A DNA stretch of 64,000 nt, taken from positions 2,356,001 through 2,420,000 of the forward strand of contig NZ_LT906438.1 of the NCBI RefSeq assembly GCF_900186955.1, written 5' to 3'. Shown here one piece after another: positions 1 through 9,657 of the stretch; the stretch's first letter is position 1, and each line of letters starts with the position of its first letter. This stretch comes from Bacillus pumilus (GTDB taxonomy: Bacteria > Bacillota > Bacilli > Bacillales > Bacillaceae). The notes below the pieces were generated by a model. The model was not told where the DNA came from, did not search any database, and saw only the letters and a list, made by a program, of their open reading frames with translations. A program made the position numbers and the translations under genes.

Positions 1-154
1 CTTTTTTTAGCTCTTCCTCCAATCGCTTCCCCTTCTCTTCATCTATATCTGCAAGCACCACTCGCGCTCCTTCTTTTGCATAGCCCCAGGCGATCATTTC
101 ACCAATTCCATTGGACGCGCCTGTGATGATGACGGTTTTATTGTGAAAGTTCAA
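1..154 (-). CDS. Short-chain dehydrogenase/reductase, N-terminal part (runs off window)
   Basis: Only the first 51 codons are inside the window. The reading starts with a TTG at 154 and shows the classical SDR nucleotide-binding motif TGASNGIGE (Rossmann TGxxxGxG) near residues 11-19, followed by VVLADIDEEKG, where the acidic residue after the second strand usually sets NAD(H) preference. The family catalyses NAD(P)-dependent alcohol/ketone redox reactions; the substrate cannot be told from this fragment. The ribosome site upstream (AGAAAGGA) is modest, so the start is a best guess. Confidence 0.75.
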   Translation of the reverse strand, partial: MNFHNKTVIITGASNGIGEMIAWGYAKEGARVVLADIDEEKGKRLEEELKK

Positions 155-248
155 GTGTATCCAATCCTTTCTCCATCAGATGTTGTCGTCTATCATATCA
201 TTTTGAAGAGTACGCATGAATAAAAAACTAAAATGGAATGAAAAGTGA

Positions 249-1349
249 TTAATAGGTGCGGATATTTTTCAAACCAATCACCATAAAGACAATTGTAAAA
301 GCAGCTAAAATTGTTATGTCAAATAATAAGATAGTGTGATTGACAGTACCGCTCATAATCTCACCAAAACCAGACATCATCCATGTTTGCGGTATAGCCA
401 ACGAGATCTTCTTCATCATGTCTGGAACGATATCTAATGGCCAATAAATACCGCCTAGCATGCAAGTTCCTACAATGATAATGGCACTAAATACTTCAGC
501 TTGCTTTTTTGTATGAGATAAGGTTGCAATCATAAAACCTAAACTCACAACAAGACCAATAACGAATGATCCAAACACTAAAATAAGCATAAAGTTTCCT
601 AAGTATACATTGAAGAATAGTAATAAGACGGTCAGAAGAACACCCAATTGTATCCATCCAAGAAGAAAATAAGCTATGAAATAGCCCAATAGCACAGATA
701 TTTTCTGGATGGGACTTGAAAGCAATCTTTGCCATGTATAATCTTTATACTCTAAATGAATGGATGATACAGAGCTTGAAATCGCAAACATCATAAACAT
801 AATAGTAAAGCCAAGCGGTATTAAATTCGGTTGCTGACTTGTTTCAACCAATGAAATGGTGCCAGATTCATTTAACTTGTTTAAAGCATTGGTGAGAGAA
901 ACACTTTTCTGCTCTTTCACACCCTGATTGATTTGATAAATGATGGTCGCTGTCTCTTTTAAATAGGGAGATAAGACTGCATATTCCTCAGTTTTCTTAT
1001 AAACTGTCACATCAAAAATCTCTTTATCTTTCAGATGGGACTTTAACGGGTTTGCGACTTTCACAGACGCAATGACCTTTTCTTCAGATACTAAATCTTT
1101 TGCATCGCTTTCAGTCGCCTTTACCCAGAGGAATTTGGTGTTTTTTTCGAGAATTTGAAAAATTTCTTGATCAAGTTTACCTTGACTGGACTCTAGAATA
1201 AATGCAACTGTTGGTTTCTTTGTATCAGATGCGGTACTTCCAAAGATAAAACTAAATACAATTGGCATAATAAATAAAAAAATGAGCGTCAATGGGGACT
1301 TTAATGTTTCTTTTAGCTTTAAAGAAATAATGGCTGATATTTTATGCAT
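249..1349 (-). CDS. ABC-2 type exporter permease (LnrN-like)
   Basis: Integral membrane permease of 366 residues. One N-terminal membrane helix is followed by a ~150-residue extracytoplasmic domain and then about five C-terminal helices (from about residue 180), the usual ABC-2 permease layout. The ATG at 1349 is chosen because AAAGGAAG lies 7 nt upstream; a TTG 18 nt earlier is less likely. The gene overlaps the preceding permease by 8 nt, so the three genes form one operon of ATPase, permease, permease. This composition and the sizes match B. subtilis LnrLMN (YfiLMN), which gives resistance to linearmycin-type polyenes. No LnrJK two-component pair is visible here, so the substrate is unproven. 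No terminator is seen downstream. Confidence 0.8.
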   Translation of the reverse strand: MHKISAIISLKLKETLKSPLTLIFLFIMPIVFSFIFGSTASDTKKPTVAFILESSQGKLDQEIFQILEKNTKFLWVKATESDAKDLVSEEKVIASVKVANPLKSHLKDKEIFDVTVYKKTEEYAVLSPYLKETATIIYQINQGVKEQKSVSLTNALNKLNESGTISLVETSQQPNLIPLGFTIMFMMFAISSSVSSIHLEYKDYTWQRLLSSPIQKISVLLGYFIAYFLLGWIQLGVLLTVLLLFFNVYLGNFMLILVFGSFVIGLVVSLGFMIATLSHTKKQAEVFSAIIIVGTCMLGGIYWPLDIVPDMMKKISLAIPQTWMMSGFGEIMSGTVNHTILLFDITILAAFTIVFMVIGLKNIRTY

Positions 1350-2508
1350 AGCGATGCTTCCTTTCAAAAGACATTCTAATTAAAGCAGTGATGAAGAAAA
1401 CTAGTCCCATCCCGCAGCTTAGTATAAACCCGCTTTGAATTTCACTAAAATCAGCACCTGCCATACTTTTCAAAAACATTTGAAGTGCAAGAGAATTAGG
1501 TAAAAAATAGCTGATATCAATTACCCATTGTGGGAATAAGTATAAGGGCACCATACTCCCACCTAAAGCAGCTAACACTTGTGTTCCTAAAATCCCCACA
1601 CTGTTAAACGTTTTTTCTCTATTGATAAAAGAACCAATCAGCACCCCGAAACCCGCAGCATTTAATATAAAACTACATCCGATCATAACAACAGTAAAAG
1701 GCTCTCCCCAGTTCACTTTAAAGACAAAGCTAGTAAATAAAATAATGACCGCAAGTTGAATCATACTCATCAAAACAATACCCAATAACTTCCCAACGAT
1801 GTAACTAGTATTACTTAATTTTGATACAATCAGCCTTTTATAAACATCTTCCTCTTTTTCCTCTATCATACTTCCAACTAGAAAAACAACTGTCATTAAT
1901 AAAAAAAGCACACCCATCCCGCCTGCGTAGTATTGGAAAGACGTAATCGGCTGGCTGTTGATATGGATATTCCTCTCGTTCACCAGTTCTTTTTTCAGTT
2001 GATCAGACACAATTTCCACTTCTTTACCTTGATTCAACGGCACCAGAATACGATTCATATGATAATGTTGAAAGAATTGCAAAACCACATTTTGAAGAAC
2101 CATTTCCTGTAAATCCGAATTAGGTCCTCTCAAAATATCCAATTGCACATGATCGTGATTTAATAGACTTTTTTCAAAATTCGGCTTGATGATTATGCCC
2201 ATTGTAATGTCTCTACTATTTAGATCTTTCTCTAATTGATTTTTCGAGGTGACCTTCACCTCAAATATGTCACTGAGTTCACTCTTAGACAATGTTGAAA
2301 GAAACATCTTACTTGTAGTGGACTTATCTTGATCTGTTATTCCTACACGAAATGAATTGATCTTGACTTCACTATCTTTCTTCATGTTATCTCCAAATGC
2401 TGCACCTAAAATAGCAATCAATATAATAGGCATAAAAAAAAGTGTAAAAAAGCTTTTCTTATCTCTAAAAAACAATAATAGATCTTTTAGTACAACCCAG
2501 ATGCTCAT
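1342..2508 (-). CDS. ABC-2 type exporter permease (LnrM-like)
   Basis: A 388-residue permease with one N-terminal helix (residues about 15-37), a large extracytoplasmic domain and a C-terminal block of five or six helices. It is paralogous in layout to the next gene and probably forms a heterodimer with it, driven by the ATPase encoded just upstream. It begins 19 nt after the ATPase gene and overlaps the next permease by 8 nt, so translation is probably coupled. Family role: export of amphipathic or polyene compounds across the cytoplasmic membrane. Assignment to the linearmycin-resistance subgroup is inference from operon shape. Confidence 0.8.
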   Translation of the reverse strand: MSIWVVLKDLLLFFRDKKSFFTLFFMPIILIAILGAAFGDNMKKDSEVKINSFRVGITDQDKSTTSKMFLSTLSKSELSDIFEVKVTSKNQLEKDLNSRDITMGIIIKPNFEKSLLNHDHVQLDILRGPNSDLQEMVLQNVVLQFFQHYHMNRILVPLNQGKEVEIVSDQLKKELVNERNIHINSQPITSFQYYAGGMGVLFLLMTVVFLVGSMIEEKEEDVYKRLIVSKLSNTSYIVGKLLGIVLMSMIQLAVIILFTSFVFKVNWGEPFTVVMIGCSFILNAAGFGVLIGSFINREKTFNSVGILGTQVLAALGGSMVPLYLFPQWVIDISYFLPNSLALQMFLKSMAGADFSEIQSGFILSCGMGLVFFITALIRMSFERKHRYA

Positions 2509-2527
2509 GTGTCCACTTCTAAACAGT

Positions 2528-3472
2528 CTAATCCCTCAAATTTTTACTAGTTACATACAAAAAGACATTTTCTAAATTTGGTTCTACGATTTCTGCTGAA
2601 ATAATTTGAATATTTAATGCGGTCATTCCTTGAATGAGATGACTTAATAATTGCTGAGGATGTTGATCAAATATTTTTATTTGATTTCCTTGAACCACGA
2701 TTTCTTTCATAGGATCGGCTTCTTGTATGAAATGACGCACTCGATCTATATCATTTTGTCCATGTTCATTTTTTATGGTCAAAACAATTTCTCTTTGATT
2801 TCCGACAAGCTCACTTAATTCATGCTGATCCCCTAAAGCAATGATAGACCCATGATCCATAATGGCCATTCTTTCACATAAAAATTCAACTTCTTCCATG
2901 TAATGACTAGTATATATAATGGTCATTCCTTCTCCATTTAATGTCTTAACTGTTTCTAATATATGACTTCTAGATTGGGGATCTATGCCTACAGTAGGCT
3001 CATCCATGATTAATAGTTTTGGTTGATGTAATATCGCGCAACCGATATTTACTCTTCTTTTCATTCCTCCAGAGAATACTTTCACTTGATCATTTGCTCT
3101 ATCTTTAAGACCAATTAGCTCAAGTGTTTCTTGTACTCTGCTTTTCAACTCTTTTCCTTTGAGTCCATACATTCTCCCCCAAAACATTAAATTTTCTTTT
3201 GCTGTCAAATGTAAATATAAAGCGATCTCTTGCGGAACAATTCCTATCATTTGCTGCGCCTTTTTTGTTTCTTTTTTTACATCTATACCTTCAATCGTTA
3301 TGGTGCCGCTTGTGGCATGAATCAGCCCTGTCAAGATGCCAATCAATGTGGATTTCCCCGCACCATTCGGACCTAATAGTCCAAAAGATTCTCCTTTTTT
3401 TAAGTGAAAGGTTATCCCTTTTAATACCTGTTTATCTTCATAATATTTCTTGATGTTGTGTACGTTTAGCAA
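2528..3472 (-). CDS. ABC exporter ATPase (LnrL-like)
   Basis: A 314-residue ATP-binding subunit. Walker A GPNGAGKST is near residue 35, the signature FSGGMKRR near 137, Walker B LLIMDEPTVGID near 158, and the switch histidine in YTSHYMEEVE near 190. The C-terminal ~90 residues form the extension typical of DrrA/NatA-type ATPases. Translation starts at a TTG with GGGAGAGGT 5-6 nt upstream. It is first gene of the three-gene exporter operon; its promoter should lie in 3473-3612, which holds AT-rich sequence but no clear consensus pair. Confidence 0.88.
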   Translation of the reverse strand: MLNVHNIKKYYEDKQVLKGITFHLKKGESFGLLGPNGAGKSTLIGILTGLIHATSGTITIEGIDVKKETKKAQQMIGIVPQEIALYLHLTAKENLMFWGRMYGLKGKELKSRVQETLELIGLKDRANDQVKVFSGGMKRRVNIGCAILHQPKLLIMDEPTVGIDPQSRSHILETVKTLNGEGMTIIYTSHYMEEVEFLCERMAIMDHGSIIALGDQHELSELVGNQREIVLTIKNEHGQNDIDRVRHFIQEADPMKEIVVQGNQIKIFDQHPQQLLSHLIQGMTALNIQIISAEIVEPNLENVFLYVTSKNLRD

Positions 3473-3612
3473 TCAATACCTCTCCCTAGTCATTTAATAT
3501 CAATTAAATTATCTGGTATGAACTTCAACTGTAGAATAATTTTTCCAATTCATATATTTTAACATGAGATGTATTGCAGGAGAATAGTACAGGTCATTTT
3601 AAAATAGAACAT

Positions 3613-3650
3613 AAAAAAACTTACAGGATATAATCTCCCGTAAGTTTTTT
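3613..3650 (-). terminator. Intrinsic terminator of the formaldehyde-dehydrogenase gene
   Basis: Inverted repeat AAAAAACTTAC / GTAAGTTTTTT separated by 15 nt, symmetric enough to work both ways, 20 nt after the stop codon of the dehydrogenase gene. Confidence 0.85.
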
Positions 3651-3670
3651 CGATTATTCTCATTGATTCA

Positions 3671-4885
3671 TTATTTAGAAATCAACCCATGCGGGTCAAT
3701 GACAAATTTTTTCGCCACACCCGAATCAAAGTCGCTGTATCCTTGAGGGGCTTGATCAAGGTTAATGACGGTCGCATTCACCGCTTTGGCGATTTGTGCT
3801 CTTCCGCTTAAAATGGATTTCATTAGACTGCGGTGATATTGCATGACAGGGGTTTGACCTGTCACAAAGGTATGCGCTTTTGCCCAGCCAAGTCCAATTC
3901 GCACTTTCAGAGATCCAACTTTTGCATCGGCATCCACTGCACCTGGGTCTTCTGTGACGTAGAGCCCTGGGATTCCGAGCTTACCGCCAACTTTGGTAAT
4001 ATCCATAATTGTATTTAATACAGTTGCAGGTGCTTCTCCTTGATCTCCATGACCTGAAGCTTCAAAGCCGACACAATCGACGGCACAGTCGACCTCTGGC
4101 TCTCCTAAGATATTGGTGATTTGTTCGCCGATTCGATCATGTTTTCGTAAATTGATCGTTTCACAGCCGAAGCTTCTGGCCTGCTCCAGCCTTTGTTCAT
4201 TCAAATCACCGACAATGACCGTAGAAGCGCCAAGGAGCTGAGCGGAATGCGCTGCGGCAAGACCTACTGGCCCTGCACCGGCAATATATACGGTTGAACC
4301 AGGTTTTACTCCAGCCGTATACGCACCGTGAAAACCTGTCGGGAAAATATCGGAAAGCATCGTCAGATCAAGTATTTTTTCCATCGCTTGATCTTTGTCT
4401 GGGAATTTCAGCAGCTGGAAATCTGCATATGGCACCATGACGTACTCGGATTGGCCGCCAACCCATCCGCCCATATCGACATATCCATAGGCAGAGCCTG
4501 GACGGTCCGGGTTTACATTTAAGCACACATGGGTTTTTTGTTCCTTACACATGACGCATCGTCCGCAAGCAATATTAAAGGGAACGGACACAAGGTCTCC
4601 TTTTTGAATAAACTCCACATCTCGTCCAACTTCAACGACTTCACCTGTAATTTCATGACCAAGGACGAGTCCTGCAGGCGCAGTCGTACGACCTCTCACC
4701 ATGTGCTGGTCACTTCCGCAAATATTCGTCGTCACTACTTTTAAAATGACGCCATGCTCACATTTGCGCCCCACATTGGCTTTCGGTACACCCGGGCCAT
4801 CTCTTAAAATCAAATCAGGGTATCCAATATCCTCAACTGCTACATTTCCTGCTCCTTTATAAACGACACCTTTGTTTCCCGACAT
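3671..4885 (-). CDS. Zinc-dependent alcohol dehydrogenase, glutathione-independent formaldehyde dehydrogenase type
   Basis: A 404-residue medium-chain dehydrogenase. The catalytic zinc ligands are C56 (TNICGSDQ) and H77-E78 (LGHEITGEVV). The structural zinc cysteines are C107, C110, C113 and C121. The NAD-binding motif GAGPVGLAAA is near residue 203. Length and the extended insert (PDRPGSAYGYVDMGGW) resemble Pseudomonas putida formaldehyde dehydrogenase, which oxidises formaldehyde to formate with bound NAD and no thiol cofactor. The ATG at 4885 is preferred over an upstream in-frame start because AGGGAGGA sits 8 nt before it. It is a single gene with its own terminator. A detoxification role is inferred. 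Confidence 0.88.
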   Translation of the reverse strand: MSGNKGVVYKGAGNVAVEDIGYPDLILRDGPGVPKANVGRKCEHGVILKVVTTNICGSDQHMVRGRTTAPAGLVLGHEITGEVVEVGRDVEFIQKGDLVSVPFNIACGRCVMCKEQKTHVCLNVNPDRPGSAYGYVDMGGWVGGQSEYVMVPYADFQLLKFPDKDQAMEKILDLTMLSDIFPTGFHGAYTAGVKPGSTVYIAGAGPVGLAAAHSAQLLGASTVIVGDLNEQRLEQARSFGCETINLRKHDRIGEQITNILGEPEVDCAVDCVGFEASGHGDQGEAPATVLNTIMDITKVGGKLGIPGLYVTEDPGAVDADAKVGSLKVRIGLGWAKAHTFVTGQTPVMQYHRSLMKSILSGRAQIAKAVNATVINLDQAPQGYSDFDSGVAKKFVIDPHGLISK

Positions 4886-5060
4886 GTTTTCATTCCTCCC
4901 TTTTTGTTTAAAAATGAAGTCTCTACAATTTTCTCTACTTCTGAAGCAATTCCCTGCTCCAAATGGCACAATTGATAAAAAAAAGCGAAAAATGTATCTT
5001 CCAGTCAAATAAAAAAAGAAAATATTGAAAAAAAAGCTAAACTTTTGAAGAACGGTGTCG

Positions 5061-5190
5061 ATATAATAAATAAGCCAGACAGGTATCCTTAATCGACAAA
5101 CAAATTCCTTATATATACTATCATTCCTTACACACCTGGCTGGCGCCTACATCATATACAAAAGTCTCTTCTGGTGAAGAGACTTTTTTT
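5061..5190 (+). ncRNA. Candidate small structured RNA with intrinsic terminator
   Basis: Between two minus-strand genes, the plus strand carries TATAAT at 5062, an interrupted inverted repeat GCCAGaCAGGT (5074-5084) / ACCTGgCTGGC (5134-5144) and a strong terminator (AAGTCTCTTC TGGT GAAGAGACTTTTTTT, 5162-5190). No protein-like ORF lies between. No good -35 box is seen, and the same repeats could instead form a leader structure for the minus-strand dehydrogenase gene. Confidence 0.35.
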
Positions 5191-5219
5191 AATTCGTTCA
5201 AACATGATTCAATGACACG

Positions 5220-5252
5220 CAAAGAAGCTCCTCTCACGAAGAGCCTCTTTTA
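5220..5252 (-). terminator. Intrinsic terminator of the methyltransferase gene
   Basis: On the minus strand AAAGAGGCTC pairs with GAGCTTCTTT (ten pairs, one G-U), about 34 nt after the stop codon. Confidence 0.65.
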
Positions 5253-5285
5253 GAATGCTTGTTCATTACCTGGGAAATATTTTCA

Positions 5286-5897
5286 TCATTTTAACGCTTT
5301 GATACAGATGTATGTATCATAGTGATAAACCGAAACTTCTCTAAAGTGATACGCTGAAAATAGGCGGCTGATCTCTTGTTCACTATACGATGAAAAAGAA
5401 TGTGACCGCTTTTGTTCCTTCATCAGTTCCTGCTGTTGGAATGATAAGAATACTTCTCCATCCACTTGAAGAACGCGGTACACTTCCTTCATGACTTGCT
5501 CAATATCCTTCAAGTAATAAATGGTCTGCACCGTAAATAATTTATTGAATGATCTGTCTTCAAAAGGTAAATGCTCGGCTTTACCAAGAGTCACAACGGC
5601 TTTATCCTGTTCCACAAGCTTCTTATGTTTTCTTTTTGCATATTTGATCATATGACGAGAGGCATCCACTCCATATACTTTACCGCGATCAAGTTTCTCT
5701 GCTACCTTCGATAATGTCATGCCTCTTCCAGTACCGATTTCTAAAATCCGGTCATTTTCTTGTATATTTAAGAGTTGAATCGTCCATTCATTGATATTAT
5801 GATGATTTTTTTCCATATAGCGGGCAACCCATTTTGAGAACAAGCCTTTTGGTTCCCTCATTTGTTTTCCAATCCAGCTTTGAATCAATGTTAACAC
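5286..5897 (-). CDS. Class I SAM-dependent methyltransferase
   Basis: About 200 residues with a class I methyltransferase fold: motif I ILEIGTGRG (about residues 51-59), acidic loop VYGVDASRHM (about 74-83), post-motif segment GKAEHLPFEDRSFN and VYRVLQVDGEVFLSF. This resembles UbiE/Methyltransf_11 enzymes; the substrate is unknown. The first in-frame start is a GTG at 5897 without a useful ribosome site. A TTG at 5888 has AGCAGGTG 6 nt before it and is the more likely start. It has its own terminator and is not obviously part of an operon. Confidence 0.8.
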   Translation of the reverse strand: MLTLIQSWIGKQMREPKGLFSKWVARYMEKNHHNINEWTIQLLNIQENDRILEIGTGRGMTLSKVAEKLDRGKVYGVDASRHMIKYAKRKHKKLVEQDKAVVTLGKAEHLPFEDRSFNKLFTVQTIYYLKDIEQVMKEVYRVLQVDGEVFLSFQQQELMKEQKRSHSFSSYSEQEISRLFSAYHFREVSVYHYDTYICIKALK

Positions 5898-6108
5898 CTG
5901 CTTTGCACCAGTAAATAAAACTATTTACGAATTTTCTTACTTTTCATATCGGCTCACACCTAACAAAGTTTAAGACCTAGTCCTAATCATTTGTTATTGA
6001 TTAGACGGCATCTTTTCAGAAAATGTTTCGCAGAACTTCAAAAAATTTAATCCGAATAGGCGTTTTCATTAATTGTGCTCAGATTGATTTCGTTTTCTGC
6101 ATGAGCTG

Positions 6109-6117
6109 CATATTTTA
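6109..6117 (+). promoter_or_regulatory. Candidate sigma-K type -10 element for the YjcZ-family gene
   Basis: CATATTTTA matches the mother-cell sigma-K -10 pattern CATAnnnTA and lies 38 nt before the ATG of a YjcZ-family sporulation gene. The -35 region is not convincing, so this is suggestive only. Confidence 0.35.
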
Positions 6118-6154
6118 TGAATGTATCTTGATTAGATAAAGGTGGTGCTAGATT

Positions 6155-6280
6155 ATGGGCTTTGGTGGAGGTTATGCTGGAGGCTGCGGTGGTTACGGTG
6201 GCGGCTTTGCAGGCGGATTCGCATTGCTTGTTGTACTGTTCATTTTGTTGATCATCATCGGTGCAAGCTGGATTTGCTAA
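6155..6280 (+). CDS. YjcZ family sporulation protein
   Basis: A 41-residue protein in two parts: a Gly/Tyr-rich N-terminus (repeats such as GGYAGGCGGYGGGF) and one C-terminal membrane helix (FALLVVLFILLIIIGASW). This layout is characteristic of the YjcZ family of very small Bacillus proteins linked to sporulation or spore coat. AAAGGTGGTG precedes the ATG and a strong hairpin terminator follows. It is the only plus-strand gene in this cluster, convergent with the next small gene. Role beyond spore association is unknown. Confidence 0.85.
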   Translation: MGFGGGYAGGCGGYGGGFAGGFALLVVLFILLIIIGASWIC

Positions 6281-6284
6281 TGTA

Positions 6285-6325
6285 AAAGGAGCAGGAAACG
6301 ATAACGTTTCCTGCTCCTTTTCTTT
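6285..6325. terminator. Bidirectional terminator between convergent small genes
   Basis: Perfect 13-bp stem GGAGCAGGAAACG / CGTTTCCTGCTCC with a 4-nt loop. Runs of T (or A) on both sides serve the YjcZ-family gene and the facing minus-strand gene. Confidence 0.9.
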
Positions 6326-6485
6326 AATACCAATAAGCTCGGTACTGATACATATATTGTCTGAGCATTTCCTCTTGCTCTCTTTGCATTCGGTACGGAT
6401 TGCCGTATCCATGCTTTAAGGAATGCGGAATGGATGTATATCCGTGCCCCACTGACGGAAACCTCATATATGGTGACATCGACAT
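6324..6485 (-). CDS. Small hypothetical protein, Tyr/Met-rich
   Basis: A 53-residue ORF rich in Tyr, Met, His and Arg (MSMSPYMRFPSVGHGYTSIP at the start, QYMYQYRAYWY at the end), composition typical of small spore-coat-like proteins. GAGGTGA lies 7 nt before the ATG and a terminator overlaps the stop. It probably shares the transcript of the YrzI-like peptide genes upstream. No family is recognised with certainty. Confidence 0.6.
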   Translation of the reverse strand: MSMSPYMRFPSVGHGYTSIPHSLKHGYGNPYRMQREQEEMLRQYMYQYRAYWY

Positions 6486-6551
6486 TCGTTGATCACCTCA
6501 CAATCTCCTTTTACGGATATCATATGTGCAGATGATCAATGTGGAGCGTGT

Positions 6552-6608
6552 CTAAACCTGGTCCTTCTCCATAGTATAACAATCAAGTATTGCAAGCATC
6601 ATAAACAT
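6552..6608 (-). CDS. Very short peptide ORF with strong ribosome site
   Basis: An 18-codon ORF (MFMMLAILDCYTMEKDQV) preceded by AAGGAGGAG 6-7 nt before its ATG and placed between the YrzI-like gene and the Tyr-rich gene on the same strand. The hydrophobic start and charged end resemble tiny membrane peptides. Translation is plausible from the ribosome site alone; function unknown. Confidence 0.4.
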   Translation of the reverse strand: MFMMLAILDCYTMEKDQV

Positions 6609-6645
6609 GTCAATCTCCTCCTTTTCGCATTTTTCTTTTCGTATT

Positions 6646-6780
6646 TTAGTTCATGTACTTTAGTTGTTTCTGCTTCATTTCTTCATACAATGTTTCGACT
6701 TGTTGTTCATAAAGAACTGTTTCAATGTCTTTGTATTTTCGTCGGATCGTCAATGTGATAAAAAATAAATGGATTGTCAT
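6646..6780 (-). CDS. yrzI: YrzI family small protein
   Basis: A 44-residue protein: a hydrophobic N-terminus (MTIHLFFITLTIRRK) and a charged amphipathic remainder (KDIETVLYEQQVETLYEEMK). This is the pattern of the YrzI family, encoded near yrhC in B. subtilis, as here. AGGGAGGTGA sits 6 nt before the ATG, one of the strongest ribosome sites in the window. It is probably cotranscribed with the peptide genes on either side. Confidence 0.75.
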   Translation of the reverse strand: MTIHLFFITLTIRRKYKDIETVLYEQQVETLYEEMKQKQLKYMN

Positions 6781-6923
6781 ATACGCTCACCTCCCTTCAG
6801 TTCGCGGCACGCGAAATAGCCCGCAGATCTTCTTTGTCAGTTGACCTGTGGGCACACAAAAATGCAGATCAAAAGACAGTGTCTTCCAACCTGCAATGGA
6901 TGATACGTAAAATCCTCGTTTAC

Positions 6924-7040
6924 TTAAACAGTTCTGAAGCGTGCACCGTATAAGGTAAAGGAAGGACACGAGCTCTTCCACAGGCTGATGACATGATGAA
7001 ATTGTTGGTTGAATTGTTCACAAGTAGATACGAATAACAT
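6924..7040 (-). CDS. Small peptide ORF, first gene of the YrzI cluster
   Basis: A 38-codon ORF (begins MLFVSTCEQFNQQFHHVISL) with AAAGGAGG 9 nt before the ATG and a near-consensus promoter about 40 nt upstream. It heads a run of small ORFs ending in the YrzI-like gene. A longer overlapping reading (6787-6981) in another frame lacks a ribosome site. No family recognised; a frameshifted remnant of a longer gene is possible. Confidence 0.45.
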   Translation of the reverse strand: MLFVSTCEQFNQQFHHVISLWKSSCPSFTLYGARFRTV

Positions 7041-7077
7041 ATTCTTCAGCCTCCTTTACGTTTTTAATTACTTTGTT

Positions 7078-7106
7078 AGTATATCCAGCAAGCACCATTT
7101 TGTAAA
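7078..7106 (-). promoter_or_regulatory. Sigma-A promoter of the small-peptide cluster
   Basis: On the minus strand TTTACA, a 17-bp spacer, then TATACT, followed by the first peptide ORF with its AGGAGG site. Confidence 0.7.
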
Positions 7107-7187
7107 CCTGTTTTTAGTAAAATAGATGATTTTTGTGTGTTTGACTAAATTTCTACATTTATTCTTGTCCGATTGTCCAATACAATC

Positions 7188-7219
7188 AAAAAAGCCCCCT
7201 CACGTATATGAGGAGACTT
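7188..7219 (-). terminator. Terminator after yrhC
   Basis: Minus-strand stem CCTCAT / GTGAGG followed by GGGCTTTTTT, just downstream of the yrhC stop. Confidence 0.75.
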
Positions 7220-7225
7220 TTCGAA

Positions 7226-7456
7226 TTAATCTTCATCTAGTTCTTGCAGTTTCTTTTGAAAAAAGATCGCGCGTCTCACACAAAGAAAAGCTGCTAATAA
7301 GAAAATACAATCAATTCCCATCATCAGCATTTTTGGAGATGCTTCGATGTGTTGGCTTGGTATGATCGTACCAATATATAAAAAGGTGCTGACAGCAAGC
7401 AAAATAAAAGCGTACTGCTTGTAATCTGTCACTAAACCACTCCACTTTTTCTTCAC
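7226..7456 (-). CDS. yrhC: YrhC family membrane protein
   Basis: A 76-residue protein with two predicted membrane helices (YAFILLAVSTFLYIGTII and MLMMGIDCIFLLAAFLCVRR), matching the size and position of B. subtilis YrhC, last gene of the mtnN-mccA-mccB operon. The GTG at 7456 is chosen because AGGAAGGTG lies 6 nt upstream and this gives the family length. Biochemical role unknown; the operon context ties it to sulfur amino acid metabolism. Confidence 0.8.
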   Translation of the reverse strand: MKKKWSGLVTDYKQYAFILLAVSTFLYIGTIIPSQHIEASPKMLMMGIDCIFLLAAFLCVRRAIFFQKKLQELDED

Positions 7457-7528
7457 TTGAATCACCTTCCTGTTTAACATGTCTATTGATAGCTTAACAT
7501 AGTAAAAGAAAGGTAGTGGCATGTAAAT

Positions 7529-9602
<2,074 letters not shown>

Positions 9603-9624
9603 ATGATTCCCTTCCTTTGTATGG

Positions 9625-9650
9625 AAAAGAAGGGGGAATCCCCTTCTTTT
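9625..9650 (-). terminator. Hairpin terminator between mtnN and mccA
   Basis: Perfect 11-bp stem AAAAGAAGGGG / CCCCTTCTTTT with a 4-nt loop. It lies inside what is otherwise a continuous operon, so it may reduce mccAB expression relative to yrrT-mtnN. Confidence 0.8.
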
Positions 9651-9657
9651 ATTGAGT

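Noticed and set aside
3671..5008. 41-residue N-terminal extension of the formaldehyde dehydrogenase
   Set aside because: The extension has no ribosome site and is not family-like; AGGGAGGA directs initiation at 4885.
6047..6412. Minus-strand 121-codon ORF opposite the YjcZ-family gene
   Set aside because: It is the antisense reading of the Gly-rich gene and terminator, Cys/Thr-rich by chance, with no ribosome site.
6787..6981. 64-codon ORF in the YrzI cluster
   Set aside because: No ribosome site, overlaps the 38-codon ORF that has one; kept only as a possible frameshift remnant.
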